From Psychrobacillus sp044762745 (GTDB lineage Bacteria > Bacillota > Bacilli > Bacillales_A > Planococcaceae): a stretch of 64,000 nt of DNA. The notes under the pieces are model-generated. The model was not told the origin of the DNA and did no database searches. It was given only the letters and a program-made list of their open reading frames with translations. Every line of letters starts with the position of its first letter. The first letter of the stretch is position 1. Below are positions 8,365 through 16,183 of the stretch, one piece after another. The stretch is taken from assembly GCF_044762745.1 (NCBI RefSeq), contig NZ_JBIWEX010000013.1, positions 53,450 to 117,449 on the forward strand, in the 5' to 3' direction. The translations under genes were made by a program, and so were the position numbers.

Positions 8365-8410
8365 ACTATATATTGTGTTTCTTTTATTTATATAGCCTAA
8401 CATATTGTGT
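8365..8410 (-). promoter_or_regulatory. Tandem NrdR-like boxes
   Basis: ACTATATATTGTGT (8365-8378) and CTAACATATTGTGT (8397-8410) read on the minus strand as ACACAATATATAGT and ACACAATATGTTAG. Both resemble the NrdR consensus with its central AtAT. The 32-bp offset equals three helical turns, the usual arrangement for cooperative NrdR binding. They lie just upstream of the riboswitch leader, overlapping the presumed promoter. Confidence 0.7.
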
Positions 8411-8599
8411 TTAAACATGTACAGAGGAAAGAAACAATTGCATCCAAAGAATCATTTTGACAATTTTTTGATCAACTAAAAACTAGAAGTGGACTTTAGT
8501 GTATCTTGTTTTCCGAGCTTTCTATGAGGAATAGTGGTCGTAAAAATAATGCGCAATATTTCCCTTAGTACTAGCGATACAGCTTAGCTAGCAAATTCC

Positions 8600-8734
8600 T
8601 TGGATTGGAGCGGAAGGCGGCGACACCTGCCGGATGAGTGAGAAGATGAGACTTCACATCGTACGCTTAAGCGTCGGTGAAGGCTCATCGCTCACCCGGC
8701 GGAAAGCGTCCGTCTGAAGCGGAAATCCCAGCGG
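8600..8734. repeat. Long-hairpin intergenic repeat, copy 1
   Basis: A GC-richer element of about 135 bp whose ends are imperfectly complementary (ATTGGAGCGGAAGGCGG versus AAGCGGAAATCCCAGCGG). Nested inner arms follow: GCCGGATGAGTGAG with CTCATCGCTCACCCGGC, then CTTCAC with GTGAAG, around the palindrome ACGCTTAAGCGT. A second copy with conserved arms and a different centre is at 29371-29510. Similar structured intergenic repeats are common in Bacillus-group genomes. The rest of the 8411-8832 gap shows no gene. Confidence 0.8.
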
Positions 8735-8832
8735 TTATTTCCTTAAGACGCACTATAATCTAGAAAGTGGTGCACCCTTTGTCATTATGGGAATTATCCA
8801 CATTTGTGTACTTTATAATTTTCCTAAGACAT

Positions 8833-8869
8833 AAAAAGACGGACATCTGTAAAATGTCCGCCTTTTTTA
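8833..8869. terminator. Terminator of the uppP operon
   Basis: AAAAAGACGGACAT pairs with ATGTCCGCCTTTTTT around a 7-nt loop, immediately before the leftward uppP stop. Confidence 0.85.
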
Positions 8870-9697
8870 TTACGTAAATACAATAATTGCTAACACCGCC
8901 GCTAATACCAAACGATAAATTGCAAATGGCATTAATTTAATACGCGATATCAATTTCAAGAAAAATTTAATCGAAATAAGCGCGAATACAAATGCACTTA
9001 TAAAACCTACTACATAAAAACCTAAGTCATCCATATTAATCTGCTCCCAGTTTTTCAGAACAGACACTAGGCTTGCTCCAGCCATAATTGGCACTGCCAT
9101 AATGAACGTGAAATCTGCCGCTGTTTTATGGCTCAACCCGAATAATACCCCACCTGAAATCGTTGCACCTGAACGAGAGAAACCTGGCCATAATGATAGA
9201 CATTGCACAAGACCTACTTTAAATGCTTGTGCATATGTAATTTGATCTAAACTAACGATTTTCGGTTTTTTCGGTCCAAACTTATCCGCAACAATCATTA
9301 AAATGGATCCAGCTACAAGGCTGTATATAACTGTTTTTACACCAAATAAATTATCATCAATAAAGTCCTTTAAAGCGAATCCTAAAACAATCGCAGGAAG
9401 CATACCAACAATCACATGTAACAAATTGAACTGTTTACTCGATTGCTCACTTTCTATTTTATACAATCCTACTAAACTAAATAGTCGTTTCCACATAACT
9501 ACTACTACCGCTAATATAGAGCCTAATTGCACAACAATTTTAAATGTATTAGCTGAATACATCCCTAAAAACTGTTCCGTTTTCAACCACATATCATCAA
9601 CAATGATCAAATGCCCCGTGGATGAAACAGGTGCAAACTCCGTCATACCTTCAACAAAGCCTAAAATTAATGCTTTTAATAACTCTAAAAGTTCCAT
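8870..9697 (-). CDS. uppP: Undecaprenyl-diphosphatase (UppP/BacA)
   Basis: A 275-residue polytopic membrane enzyme that dephosphorylates undecaprenyl pyrophosphate, recycling the lipid carrier for cell-wall synthesis. The two catalytic motifs are intact: EGMTEFAPVSSTGHL near residues 16-30 and PGFSRSGATI near residue 171. Length is normal for the family. AAGGAG sits six bases before the ATG and the gene lies 9 bp after a DedA gene. The two plausibly cooperate in undecaprenyl-phosphate recycling. High expression typically gives bacitracin tolerance. Confidence 0.96.
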   Translation of the reverse strand: MELLELLKALILGFVEGMTEFAPVSSTGHLIIVDDMWLKTEQFLGMYSANTFKIVVQLGSILAVVVVMWKRLFSLVGLYKIESEQSSKQFNLLHVIVGMLPAIVLGFALKDFIDDNLFGVKTVIYSLVAGSILMIVADKFGPKKPKIVSLDQITYAQAFKVGLVQCLSLWPGFSRSGATISGGVLFGLSHKTAADFTFIMAVPIMAGASLVSVLKNWEQINMDDLGFYVVGFISAFVFALISIKFFLKLISRIKLMPFAIYRLVLAAVLAIIVFT

Positions 9698-9706
9698 AAG
9701 ATCTCC

Positions 9707-10309
9707 TTAGTCGCGTTTTTTAAAATACCAAACAAGAAATGCAATACCTACAATTGCTAAAATAGCATACACGATATTCGAGTAAATATCCATATACCCT
9801 ACGATTTGATCCCAATTCTCTCCGACCGCTGCTCCAACCGAAACTAAAGCCGTATTCCAAATGAGCGTTCCTAAAGTTGTAAATAATAAGAATAACCCAA
9901 ACTTCATATTCGACATACCAGCTGGAATCGATATTAAGCTTCTAACAAGCGGAACAAGTCTTCCGAAAAACACTGCCCAAACGCCGTATTTATTAAACCA
10001 AGCGTCCGCTTTATGAATATCTTTAATCGATAAACGTAAGAACTTCCCATACTTCTGAACTATTTTCTCTAAACGCTCTACATCTAACAGCGTACCGATC
10101 CAATACAAAATAGCTGCTCCAATAACCGAGCCGGCCGTTGACGCAACAATTATCCCGAACTTGGTCATCATTGTTGTAGTCGTCATAAATCCTCCGAGCG
10201 TTAAAATAACTTCAGAAGGGATTGGCGGGAAAATATTTTCGATTAATATTAATAAAAATACACCAAGATAACCAAACTGATTCATCCAGTCTGCAATCCA
10301 CGCTTCCAC
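9707..10309 (-). CDS. DedA family membrane protein (candidate undecaprenyl-phosphate flippase)
   Basis: A 200-residue DedA/SNARE-associated protein. Motifs include ENIFPPIPSEVIL (residues 24-36), the family Arg motif FGRLVPLVRSLISIPAG (about 114-130) and C-terminal membrane segments ending KKRD. It starts at GTG, sharing one base with the stop of the upstream phosphoesterase gene. B. subtilis UptA/YngC, a DedA protein, translocates undecaprenyl phosphate, and the adjacency to uppP supports the same role here. The specific assignment remains an inference. Confidence 0.85.
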   Translation of the reverse strand: MEAWIADWMNQFGYLGVFLLILIENIFPPIPSEVILTLGGFMTTTTMMTKFGIIVASTAGSVIGAAILYWIGTLLDVERLEKIVQKYGKFLRLSIKDIHKADAWFNKYGVWAVFFGRLVPLVRSLISIPAGMSNMKFGLFLLFTTLGTLIWNTALVSVGAAVGENWDQIVGYMDIYSNIVYAILAIVGIAFLVWYFKKRD

Positions 10310-11397
10310 TATACTTCCACGTCCCCTAACTTAATATTTACTGACCATAACTCCGATTGGCTCCCTAAACGAATAGGTGGACCCCAAAAACCAAAGCCGG
10401 AAGATACTATAGCATGCAAGCTTCCTTTTTGTTTATACCCGTAATCTAATTCAAATAATTTCCGAGTAAAAAGATGATTCGGCCACATTTGCCCACGGTG
10501 TGTATGTCCAGATACGTGAAAATCAGTGCCCTCTTTTTCTGGAATCAATAAATTCGAAGGTGTATGATCCATCACAAACCATGGGAGATTGTGTTCTTGC
10601 GGTGCTAAATCTGAAAGTTGCTTTCTTTCTTTATTCGTTAAATCTTCTCTTCCAGTTAAATAGAACGAATCTGCTACTACAATAGTTTCATCTAGTAACA
10701 TTTTTACATTAGAAGCTTCCATCTCTTCTACTAATAGCGGGATTTGCTTGCCGTAATACTCATGGTTTCCAAGTACTCCATAATTACCATACGTAGAAGT
10801 GAGTTGTTTCATTACCTCAGACATTCCTTTTTTCACAAACCAAATTGGATCGTCATCGACTAAATCGCCAACTAATAATACTACATCTGGACGCTCTTCG
10901 TTCGACTTTTTCACAAAACGTTTTAAATGCGCCTTATTGGATAATAAACCAAGATGAAAATCAGAGGCAACTACCACTTTTAACTCATCAAGATTCGCTT
11001 CCTTTTTGGGTAACGTAATGGAAAGCTCACGAACAACGGGTGTATATGCATTGTACGTTCCAATAACAACACTTAATACAAATAAAAGGAAAACAATCGA
11101 ACCTATGACTATGAGTTGATCTGGCATGATCCATGTCATAATTGTTGCTAATGGAAAAAGGATTATCCCATACTGCATAATAATCATCCAATAGGAACCT
11201 ATTATATGAAACAACCGTAATCGATGGTCGATTCTAGCAATTAACAAAGCATATGCAATTAATGCCCATATAACAAAGAAAACTAATTTATTTACAGGCA
11301 TAATAGCTTCTAACCATGTAAGGACACTCCAACCAAAGTAAAACACTATGGCAGAATAGACAAGAATTACTGTTAAAATAGCGCCTATTTTCTTCAT
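10309..11397 (-). CDS. Membrane-anchored metallophosphoesterase
   Basis: A 362-residue protein. Four hydrophobic segments cover the first 120 residues. A calcineurin-like phosphoesterase domain follows with all blocks intact: DFHLG, GDLVDD, GNHEYY and HVSGHTHRGQ, which supply the two-metal site. Similar to YkoQ/YkuE-type proteins; the substrate is unknown. It is first in an operon with DedA and uppP, so a role in envelope lipid or wall-precursor metabolism is plausible. It is divergent from the lia operon across a 223-bp gap that must hold both promoters. Confidence 0.85.
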   Translation of the reverse strand: MKKIGAILTVILVYSAIVFYFGWSVLTWLEAIMPVNKLVFFVIWALIAYALLIARIDHRLRLFHIIGSYWMIIMQYGIILFPLATIMTWIMPDQLIVIGSIVFLLFVLSVVIGTYNAYTPVVRELSITLPKKEANLDELKVVVASDFHLGLLSNKAHLKRFVKKSNEERPDVVLLVGDLVDDDPIWFVKKGMSEVMKQLTSTYGNYGVLGNHEYYGKQIPLLVEEMEASNVKMLLDETIVVADSFYLTGREDLTNKERKQLSDLAPQEHNLPWFVMDHTPSNLLIPEKEGTDFHVSGHTHRGQMWPNHLFTRKLFELDYGYKQKGSLHAIVSSGFGFWGPPIRLGSQSELWSVNIKLGDVEV

Positions 11398-11620
11398 GTT
11401 CTGCTCTCCAATTTATGTATTTTTCATTAGTATAGCAGATTTTGAAAGGAGATAATCGCGCAAGCGCAAATTCAAAATTTGCACTCAATCACACGAGGTG
11501 AGATTGATCTTATTAGGATTACTACGCCTCTAGACCGATACGAAAATCATTTCTAAGCCCGTTTTGAGAAGATCGTGGAATTGATAAGCTATAACTACAA
11601 ACGAGAGGAGGAACACTCAC

Positions 11621-11974
11621 ATGAAAAAATTTGGTTTATTAGTACTCGGTATTATTGCAGGAATCGTAGCCCTTGCTAACTTAGGTTCCCTATTAGGATT
11701 AGGCGTGTCGGCGTTAATCGTATTTGCGGGGATACACTTCTATTTAAAAAGTGAATCTACTTTCTTGAAAATCTTTTGGGCAAGCGTTGGTATTCTTGGG
11801 TTAATCTCTGCAGTAGTGAACGTACCTGGTTTCTTCGGAATTTTGGCAATCGTAGGTGTCTGGTACGTAGTTAGAAAATGGAATAACGAAAATGTAAGCT
11901 TTTCAAAACCAGTAGTAAAGTCAGATGACCCATTTGTCAATTTCGAAAAACAATGGAACGAACTTTCAAAATAA
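11621..11974 (+). CDS. liaI: LiaI-like small membrane protein
   Basis: 117 residues, three predicted membrane segments in the first 85 and a charged cytosolic tail. By position it is LiaI, which anchors the PspA-like LiaH at the membrane under envelope stress. The ATG follows GAGAGGAGGAA. Upstream DNA (11398-11620) includes CTCTAGACCGATACG near 11528, which may be part of a LiaR operator, but I cannot delimit it. The liaH start lies 13 bp downstream. Confidence 0.75.
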   Translation: MKKFGLLVLGIIAGIVALANLGSLLGLGVSALIVFAGIHFYLKSESTFLKIFWASVGILGLISAVVNVPGFFGILAIVGVWYVVRKWNNENVSFSKPVVKSDDPFVNFEKQWNELSK

Positions 11975-11987
11975 GGAGGAAACAAAC

Positions 11988-12626
11988 ATGACATCATTAT
12001 GGAATCGATTAAAATATTCAGTAGAGGCAGATTTACACAAACTATTCGATAAAAAAGAAGAAAAAAACCCAATCGCAATGCTGAACCAATACATCCGTGA
12101 AGCAGAAAAACAAACAGAGCAAACTGGTAAATGGTTAGAACGCCAAGGACAATTAAAACAACAGCTTGAAAAAGAGCTTGCGGAAACTACGGAAATGGTA
12201 GAAAAACGTACGCGTCAAGTAGAGCTTGCTACTGCAAGCGGTGAAGAAGATTTAGTCGCTTTTGCACAAGCGGAAGTAGATGCTTATAGCGAAAGAACAG
12301 CTGTCTTACAAAACAGTATTTTACAAACTACCGAAGAACTTTTCGGGTTAGAGCGTAAATACGAAGAGATGAAGCACAAAATTAAAGACATGAAAGTGCG
12401 TCAATTACAATTAATGGGCAAAGAAAACGTAACACGTGCGCATCACCAAATGGATCGTGTGCTGCAACCAGAACAAAAAGAAAAAAACTTCGGCACATTC
12501 CAAGAGATGGAACATTATATCGAACGCCTAGGACAAAAGATTGAAATAGAACATGAAGTAACTTCGATGGAACAACGTTTATTAATGTTAGAAAAAAACG
12601 CACAAACGAAGCAAGAAATTGTGTAA
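11988..12626 (+). CDS. liaH: PspA/IM30 family protein LiaH
   Basis: A 212-residue, almost entirely coiled-coil protein of the phage-shock family. It opens with SLWNRLKYSVEADLHKLFDKKEEKNP, matching the PspA N-terminal amphipathic helix and hinge. It forms large membrane-protecting oligomers when cell-wall antibiotics or membrane damage activate LiaRS. The ATG at 11988 is preceded by AAGGAGG. A hairpin-rich spacer separates it from liaF, as expected if IH is made in excess over FSR. Confidence 0.9.
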   Translation: MTSLWNRLKYSVEADLHKLFDKKEEKNPIAMLNQYIREAEKQTEQTGKWLERQGQLKQQLEKELAETTEMVEKRTRQVELATASGEEDLVAFAQAEVDAYSERTAVLQNSILQTTEELFGLERKYEEMKHKIKDMKVRQLQLMGKENVTRAHHQMDRVLQPEQKEKNFGTFQEMEHYIERLGQKIEIEHEVTSMEQRLLMLEKNAQTKQEIV

Positions 12627-12641
12627 ACTATAGATAATGAT

Positions 12642-12668
12642 GAGGGGAAGTAATTTTATCTTCTCCTC
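12642..12668 (+). terminator. Hairpin after liaH (partial terminator)
   Basis: GAGGGGAAG pairs with CTTCTCCTC around a 9-nt loop, followed by an AT-rich TATTTATATCTTT tail rather than a clean U run. This suggests incomplete termination. Confidence 0.6.
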
Positions 12669-12680
12669 TATTTATATCTT

Positions 12681-12734
12681 TACGAACAATAAGATATGTA
12701 CTTAACGTTTTAAGTCTGTATCTTACTGTTCGTA
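12681..12734 (+). other. Long hairpin directly upstream of liaF
   Basis: TACGAACAATAAGATA pairs with TATCTTACTGTTCGTA, one mismatch in 16 bp. An inner ACTTAA/TTAAGT stem closes a CGTT loop. The structure ends just before the liaF ribosome binding site AAAAGGAGGG. It could act as an attenuator, RNA-processing site or binding site. Confidence 0.7.
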
Positions 12735-12753
12735 TAAAAAGGAGGGAAACTGT

Positions 12754-13455
12754 ATGAAGGAAAACCAAACGAACAAGCTTGCCTTTATTCTCATCTGTTT
12801 TGTTTTTCTTATGTTCATTGAGGCTACAGTTTTTGGAAACGGTAGTATTGTATTAGCCCTTCTTGGCATTGGAATGATCTATTTTAGCCTTCGTAAACAA
12901 CGTCGTTTTTTATTTTGGACTGGGGTCATCTTTCTTCTTATAGCTGTTTTTTCTATGTGGAGTTTGCGACTTTTACTGATGGCCATTATGATGTACATCC
13001 TTTACAAGCTTTGGAAAAATGAACCGATCCGTAATATGGTCCGACCATTTGGTAATGTATATGAAGAAACACAAAATAGTATCATTCAAAATAAGTTATT
13101 TTCCGCACAAACGACTCCTTTTCAAGCGTATGAATGGCAGGATGTCCATGTACAAGGTTTTTATGGAGAGCATGTGATTGATGTGACGGAAACCGTTTTA
13201 CCGAAAGGTACATCTTTTATTTCTATTCGTCAAACGCTCGGAAAAGTGGTCATTTATGTTCCGTATGAAATTCCTGTACGACTCCATTACGCAACAATTA
13301 TTGGAGAAGCGAGTATTTTCGGACGTGGCGCTCAGCGCTTATGGAACCAATCTATCGTATTAAAGGATGGTTATTTGAATGATGTGACATATGCTTCGGA
13401 GTTAGTAATCACTGTATCTACATGGATCGGGGATATCGAGGTGATTCGCAAATGA
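12754..13455 (+). CDS. liaF: LiaF-like negative regulator of LiaRS
   Basis: A 233-residue membrane protein with about four N-terminal hydrophobic segments (residues 8-90) and a C-terminal soluble domain of the LiaF type. That domain has TETVLPKGTSFISIRQTLGKV and VPYEIPVRLHYATIIGEASIFG. In B. subtilis LiaF keeps the kinase LiaS inactive without envelope stress. The stop overlaps the liaS ATG by 4 bp. There is no liaG between liaH and liaF, which is common outside the B. subtilis group. Confidence 0.9.
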   Translation: MKENQTNKLAFILICFVFLMFIEATVFGNGSIVLALLGIGMIYFSLRKQRRFLFWTGVIFLLIAVFSMWSLRLLLMAIMMYILYKLWKNEPIRNMVRPFGNVYEETQNSIIQNKLFSAQTTPFQAYEWQDVHVQGFYGEHVIDVTETVLPKGTSFISIRQTLGKVVIYVPYEIPVRLHYATIIGEASIFGRGAQRLWNQSIVLKDGYLNDVTYASELVITVSTWIGDIEVIRK

Positions 13456-14540
13456 AGATTTTTCTAGGGCAAGGTTTTTCTATTTTTATTATTTTATTGG
13501 CACTGGCAGCTCTTCTTTTATATGCCGTCTGGGGTTGGCCAAACGATCTAATATGGTGGTCTTTACTAGAAAATACGTATGCACAAATACCTTTGGGGGT
13601 TTGGATTATTGTTGTGTTAGCATTTATGAGTTTTAGTTTTTCATTGAACACACTTCAAAAGGTACGGGACCAAGAAAAAAAGATTGAAACAGGCTTACGA
13701 CCATTGTTAGAGGCAGAAACTTATGTACCGAGCAAAAAAAAATATGTGTATTCCAAGCGACTGCAGGTTACAGCTAATCAGTTAGAACAACTCATTTTTA
13801 CGCAACGAAAAACATTACAACGAATAACAAATGAAAAAGCAGAAGCACAAGATAAGCTTATTCAAGAACGAATCGTCCAAGAAAGACAAAGATTGGCAAG
13901 AGAATTGCATGATTCAGTTTCACAGCAACTATTTGCGGCATCGATGCTTCTTTCTACAATGGTGGAAATAGAGGAATCGCAGCACGGTGAAGCTTCTAAA
14001 ACATTAATGCAAACCGAAAAAATTGTGCAACAAGCCCAGCTGGAAATGCGGGCATTACTTCTCCATCTACGTCCAGCAGCTTTGCATGATAAATCATTGA
14101 AGCAAGGAATGGAAGAACTTTTAGTTGAGCTTCAACAAAAAGTATTTTTCACCATACGGTACCGTTTAGAAGAAGTAGCATTACCAAAAGGGGCGGAAGA
14201 TCATTTATTCCGCATTGCACAAGAAACATTGTCCAACACATTGCGACATGCAAAAGCAACAGAAGTTGATATTCTATTTGTCGAACGCGACGGTCTTGCC
14301 ATTTTCAGAGTACAAGATAATGGCGTTGGATTTGAATTATCTGACTCAAAAACAGGCTCGTATGGTCTGGAAAATGTAAAAGAACGGGCAGTCGAAATTG
14401 GTGCAACTTGCAAAGTAGTTTCGGTTCCTTCCCAAGGCACGATTGTCGAAGTGAAGTTACCAATTGAGAAAGGTGAAATACTGACGGAAATAAAACAGGA
14501 AAAGGAGATAGAAAATGATTCGAATATTATTAGCCGATGA
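13452..14540 (+). CDS. liaS: Sensor histidine kinase LiaS
   Basis: A NarL-type kinase of 362 residues. Two membrane segments (about 10-30 and 45-65) enclose a very short extracytoplasmic loop, characteristic of intramembrane-sensing kinases. The HisKA_3 box is RLARELHDSVSQQ with H153, and the HATPase is LRHAKATEV..DNGVGF..GSYGLENVKERA. The start at ATG 13452 gives a 4-bp overlap with liaF. It phosphorylates LiaR in response to lipid II-cycle stress. Confidence 0.92.
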   Translation: MKIFLGQGFSIFIILLALAALLLYAVWGWPNDLIWWSLLENTYAQIPLGVWIIVVLAFMSFSFSLNTLQKVRDQEKKIETGLRPLLEAETYVPSKKKYVYSKRLQVTANQLEQLIFTQRKTLQRITNEKAEAQDKLIQERIVQERQRLARELHDSVSQQLFAASMLLSTMVEIEESQHGEASKTLMQTEKIVQQAQLEMRALLLHLRPAALHDKSLKQGMEELLVELQQKVFFTIRYRLEEVALPKGAEDHLFRIAQETLSNTLRHAKATEVDILFVERDGLAIFRVQDNGVGFELSDSKTGSYGLENVKERAVEIGATCKVVSVPSQGTIVEVKLPIEKGEILTEIKQEKEIENDSNIISR

Positions 14541-15156
14541 TCATGAAATGGTTCGGATTGGCGTATCTGCTTATTTACAAGCTCAACCCGATATGGAAGT
14601 TGTCGCGGAAGCAGTAAATGGGCAAGAAGCGGTAGAAATGGCGCTCCAGCATAAACCAGATATTATCTTAATGGATATGGTCATGCCCATTATGAATGGT
14701 GCAGAAGCGACACGCGAAATCGTACAAAAGTGGCCAGAAGCAAAAGTAATGATCGTCACCAGCTTTATCGATGACGATAAGGTATATCCCGCGCTTGAAG
14801 CTGGGGCAATCAGCTATTTATTGAAAACGTCCAAAGCTTCTCATATAGCCGACTCCATTCGTAAAACACTTAGTGGCGATGCCGTTCTAGAACCTGAAGT
14901 AACGAATAAAATGATGAAGCGCATGCGCCAAGGCTCTGAACAGGCACTACATGAAGATTTAACGGATCGGGAACGTGAAGTATTGCTCCTTATGGCGGAA
15001 GGGAAAACAAATCAAGACATAGCTGACACCCTTTTTATCGCATTAAAAACAGCTAAAACGCATGTCAGCAATATTTTATCGAAACTGGAAGTAAGTGACC
15101 GGACGCAAGCTGTTATTTATGCGTTTGAACATAAGCTTGTTACTCCGAAAAAATAA
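14515..15156 (+). CDS. liaR: Response regulator LiaR
   Basis: 213 residues. The receiver domain has phospho-acceptor D54 in IILMDMVMP and conserved acidic residues in LLADDH. A C-terminal LuxR/NarL HTH follows (DLTDREREVLLLMAEG, TVKTH-like KTAKTHVSNIL). It overlaps liaS by 26 bp and is preceded by AAAGGAG inside liaS. It should activate the promoter upstream of liaI. Confidence 0.93.
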   Translation: MIRILLADDHEMVRIGVSAYLQAQPDMEVVAEAVNGQEAVEMALQHKPDIILMDMVMPIMNGAEATREIVQKWPEAKVMIVTSFIDDDKVYPALEAGAISYLLKTSKASHIADSIRKTLSGDAVLEPEVTNKMMKRMRQGSEQALHEDLTDREREVLLLMAEGKTNQDIADTLFIALKTAKTHVSNILSKLEVSDRTQAVIYAFEHKLVTPKK

Positions 15157-15215
15157 CCGATAAAGGCTTTTTATCATATGCTAATGAAAAGACGAAGTAA
15201 AGGATGTTAGCATAC

Positions 15216-15503
15216 ATGATACCTGAAGATCCGTATGATGGATTACCACCTAACCTTGCCTTGTCCATTGAAGTTTTAGGATCTGCCATTATTTCGATTG
15301 GGTTTATAGTAAATACTATCGCGGCAGGCGTTGAGTTGTATGAAGCAAATCGGGATGATAAGGTAGATGAGCGGGCAGCACGAGATCAAAAACGACAAGT
15401 TTCCGAAATGCAGAATAAGCTTGATAGTTTGTTAGATCAAATGGAAGCGATGAAGAAAGAAAAAGATGAGTGTAGAAACTGTTCCCGACATAAAAGAGGA
15501 TGA
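15216..15503 (+). CDS. Hypothetical single-span protein with coiled coil
   Basis: About 95 residues. An acidic, proline-containing N-terminus is followed by one hydrophobic segment (AIISIGFIVNTIAAG), then a long charged helix, probably coiled coil, ending in CRNCSRHKR. ATG 15216 is preferred, with AGGA about 11 bases upstream; ATG 15204 overlaps that site. I do not recognise the family. It follows liaR by 59 bp and could be cotranscribed. Confidence 0.6.
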   Translation: MIPEDPYDGLPPNLALSIEVLGSAIISIGFIVNTIAAGVELYEANRDDKVDERAARDQKRQVSEMQNKLDSLLDQMEAMKKEKDECRNCSRHKRG

Positions 15504-15526
15504 CCAGAGTGATGGGGTGCTTATAA

Positions 15527-15558
15527 AAAGAGGATAACCTTAATAGATCATCCTCTTT
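15527..15558. terminator. Bidirectional terminator between convergent genes
   Basis: AAAGAGGAT pairs with ATCCTCTTT around a loop of about 13 nt. The leftward kinase stop codon lies inside the element. Confidence 0.75.
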
Positions 15559-16057
15559 GTATTTGGTGAAACCAATCTTTTACCTCTTTATCTGTTTGAA
15601 AACGATACAATTTATGATCATAAACATTACACTTCATTATAAACTCTGGCTTCATTTGCTCTTCGAAGTATTTATTCCATTTGAACATTCGAAGGAACAT
15701 AGAGAATGTCGGTTTATAATTTGCTTTCTCTATTCGCAACAACTGGTAAATATATCTTTTTACAATTCGCTGTACCCGCTTTTGAGAAGGGAAATCTAAA
15801 AAGATAATTTGATCCGCTACTTGCAACCCTGGATCTGTCCAATCTTTATGAACTCCTTCAATAACCCAATGGTCCAATATAATCGCATCCTGTAACAGCT
15901 GATCACGCACTTCTATTTCATTTCGAATGTCCCCCTTCAGATGCCTTGTCCATACGAAATTATCTGTTTCAAAATGTGGGACTTGAAGCTTTGCTGACAC
16001 TTTACGCGCTAGCGTTGTTTTACCACTACCAACCGATCCTACTATATAAATCTTCAT
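15548..16057 (-). CDS. P-loop kinase-like protein (FlaR/adenylate-kinase-like)
   Basis: 169 residues. A Walker A motif GSVGSGKTT (residues 7-15) is followed by HFETDNFVW and VIEGVHKDW, the pattern of proteins annotated as DNA topology modulation protein FlaR or adenylate-kinase-like. A basic stretch (RVQRIVKRYIYQ) follows. It probably phosphorylates a small metabolite; the name FlaR does not prove a topology role. AGGGGG precedes the ATG. Confidence 0.75.
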   Translation of the reverse strand: MKIYIVGSVGSGKTTLARKVSAKLQVPHFETDNFVWTRHLKGDIRNEIEVRDQLLQDAIILDHWVIEGVHKDWTDPGLQVADQIIFLDFPSQKRVQRIVKRYIYQLLRIEKANYKPTFSMFLRMFKWNKYFEEQMKPEFIMKCNVYDHKLYRFQTDKEVKDWFHQIQRG

Positions 16058-16183
16058 CTCTATAACCCCCTATTAATAAGTATATCTAAAATGGAGAGAG
16101 ATCGCTTTTCAGCTTAGCTTGTATTTTTTCCAATAAAGTGGTACTTTCTATACTAAATACACTACAACAAAGGAGGCTTTTTT

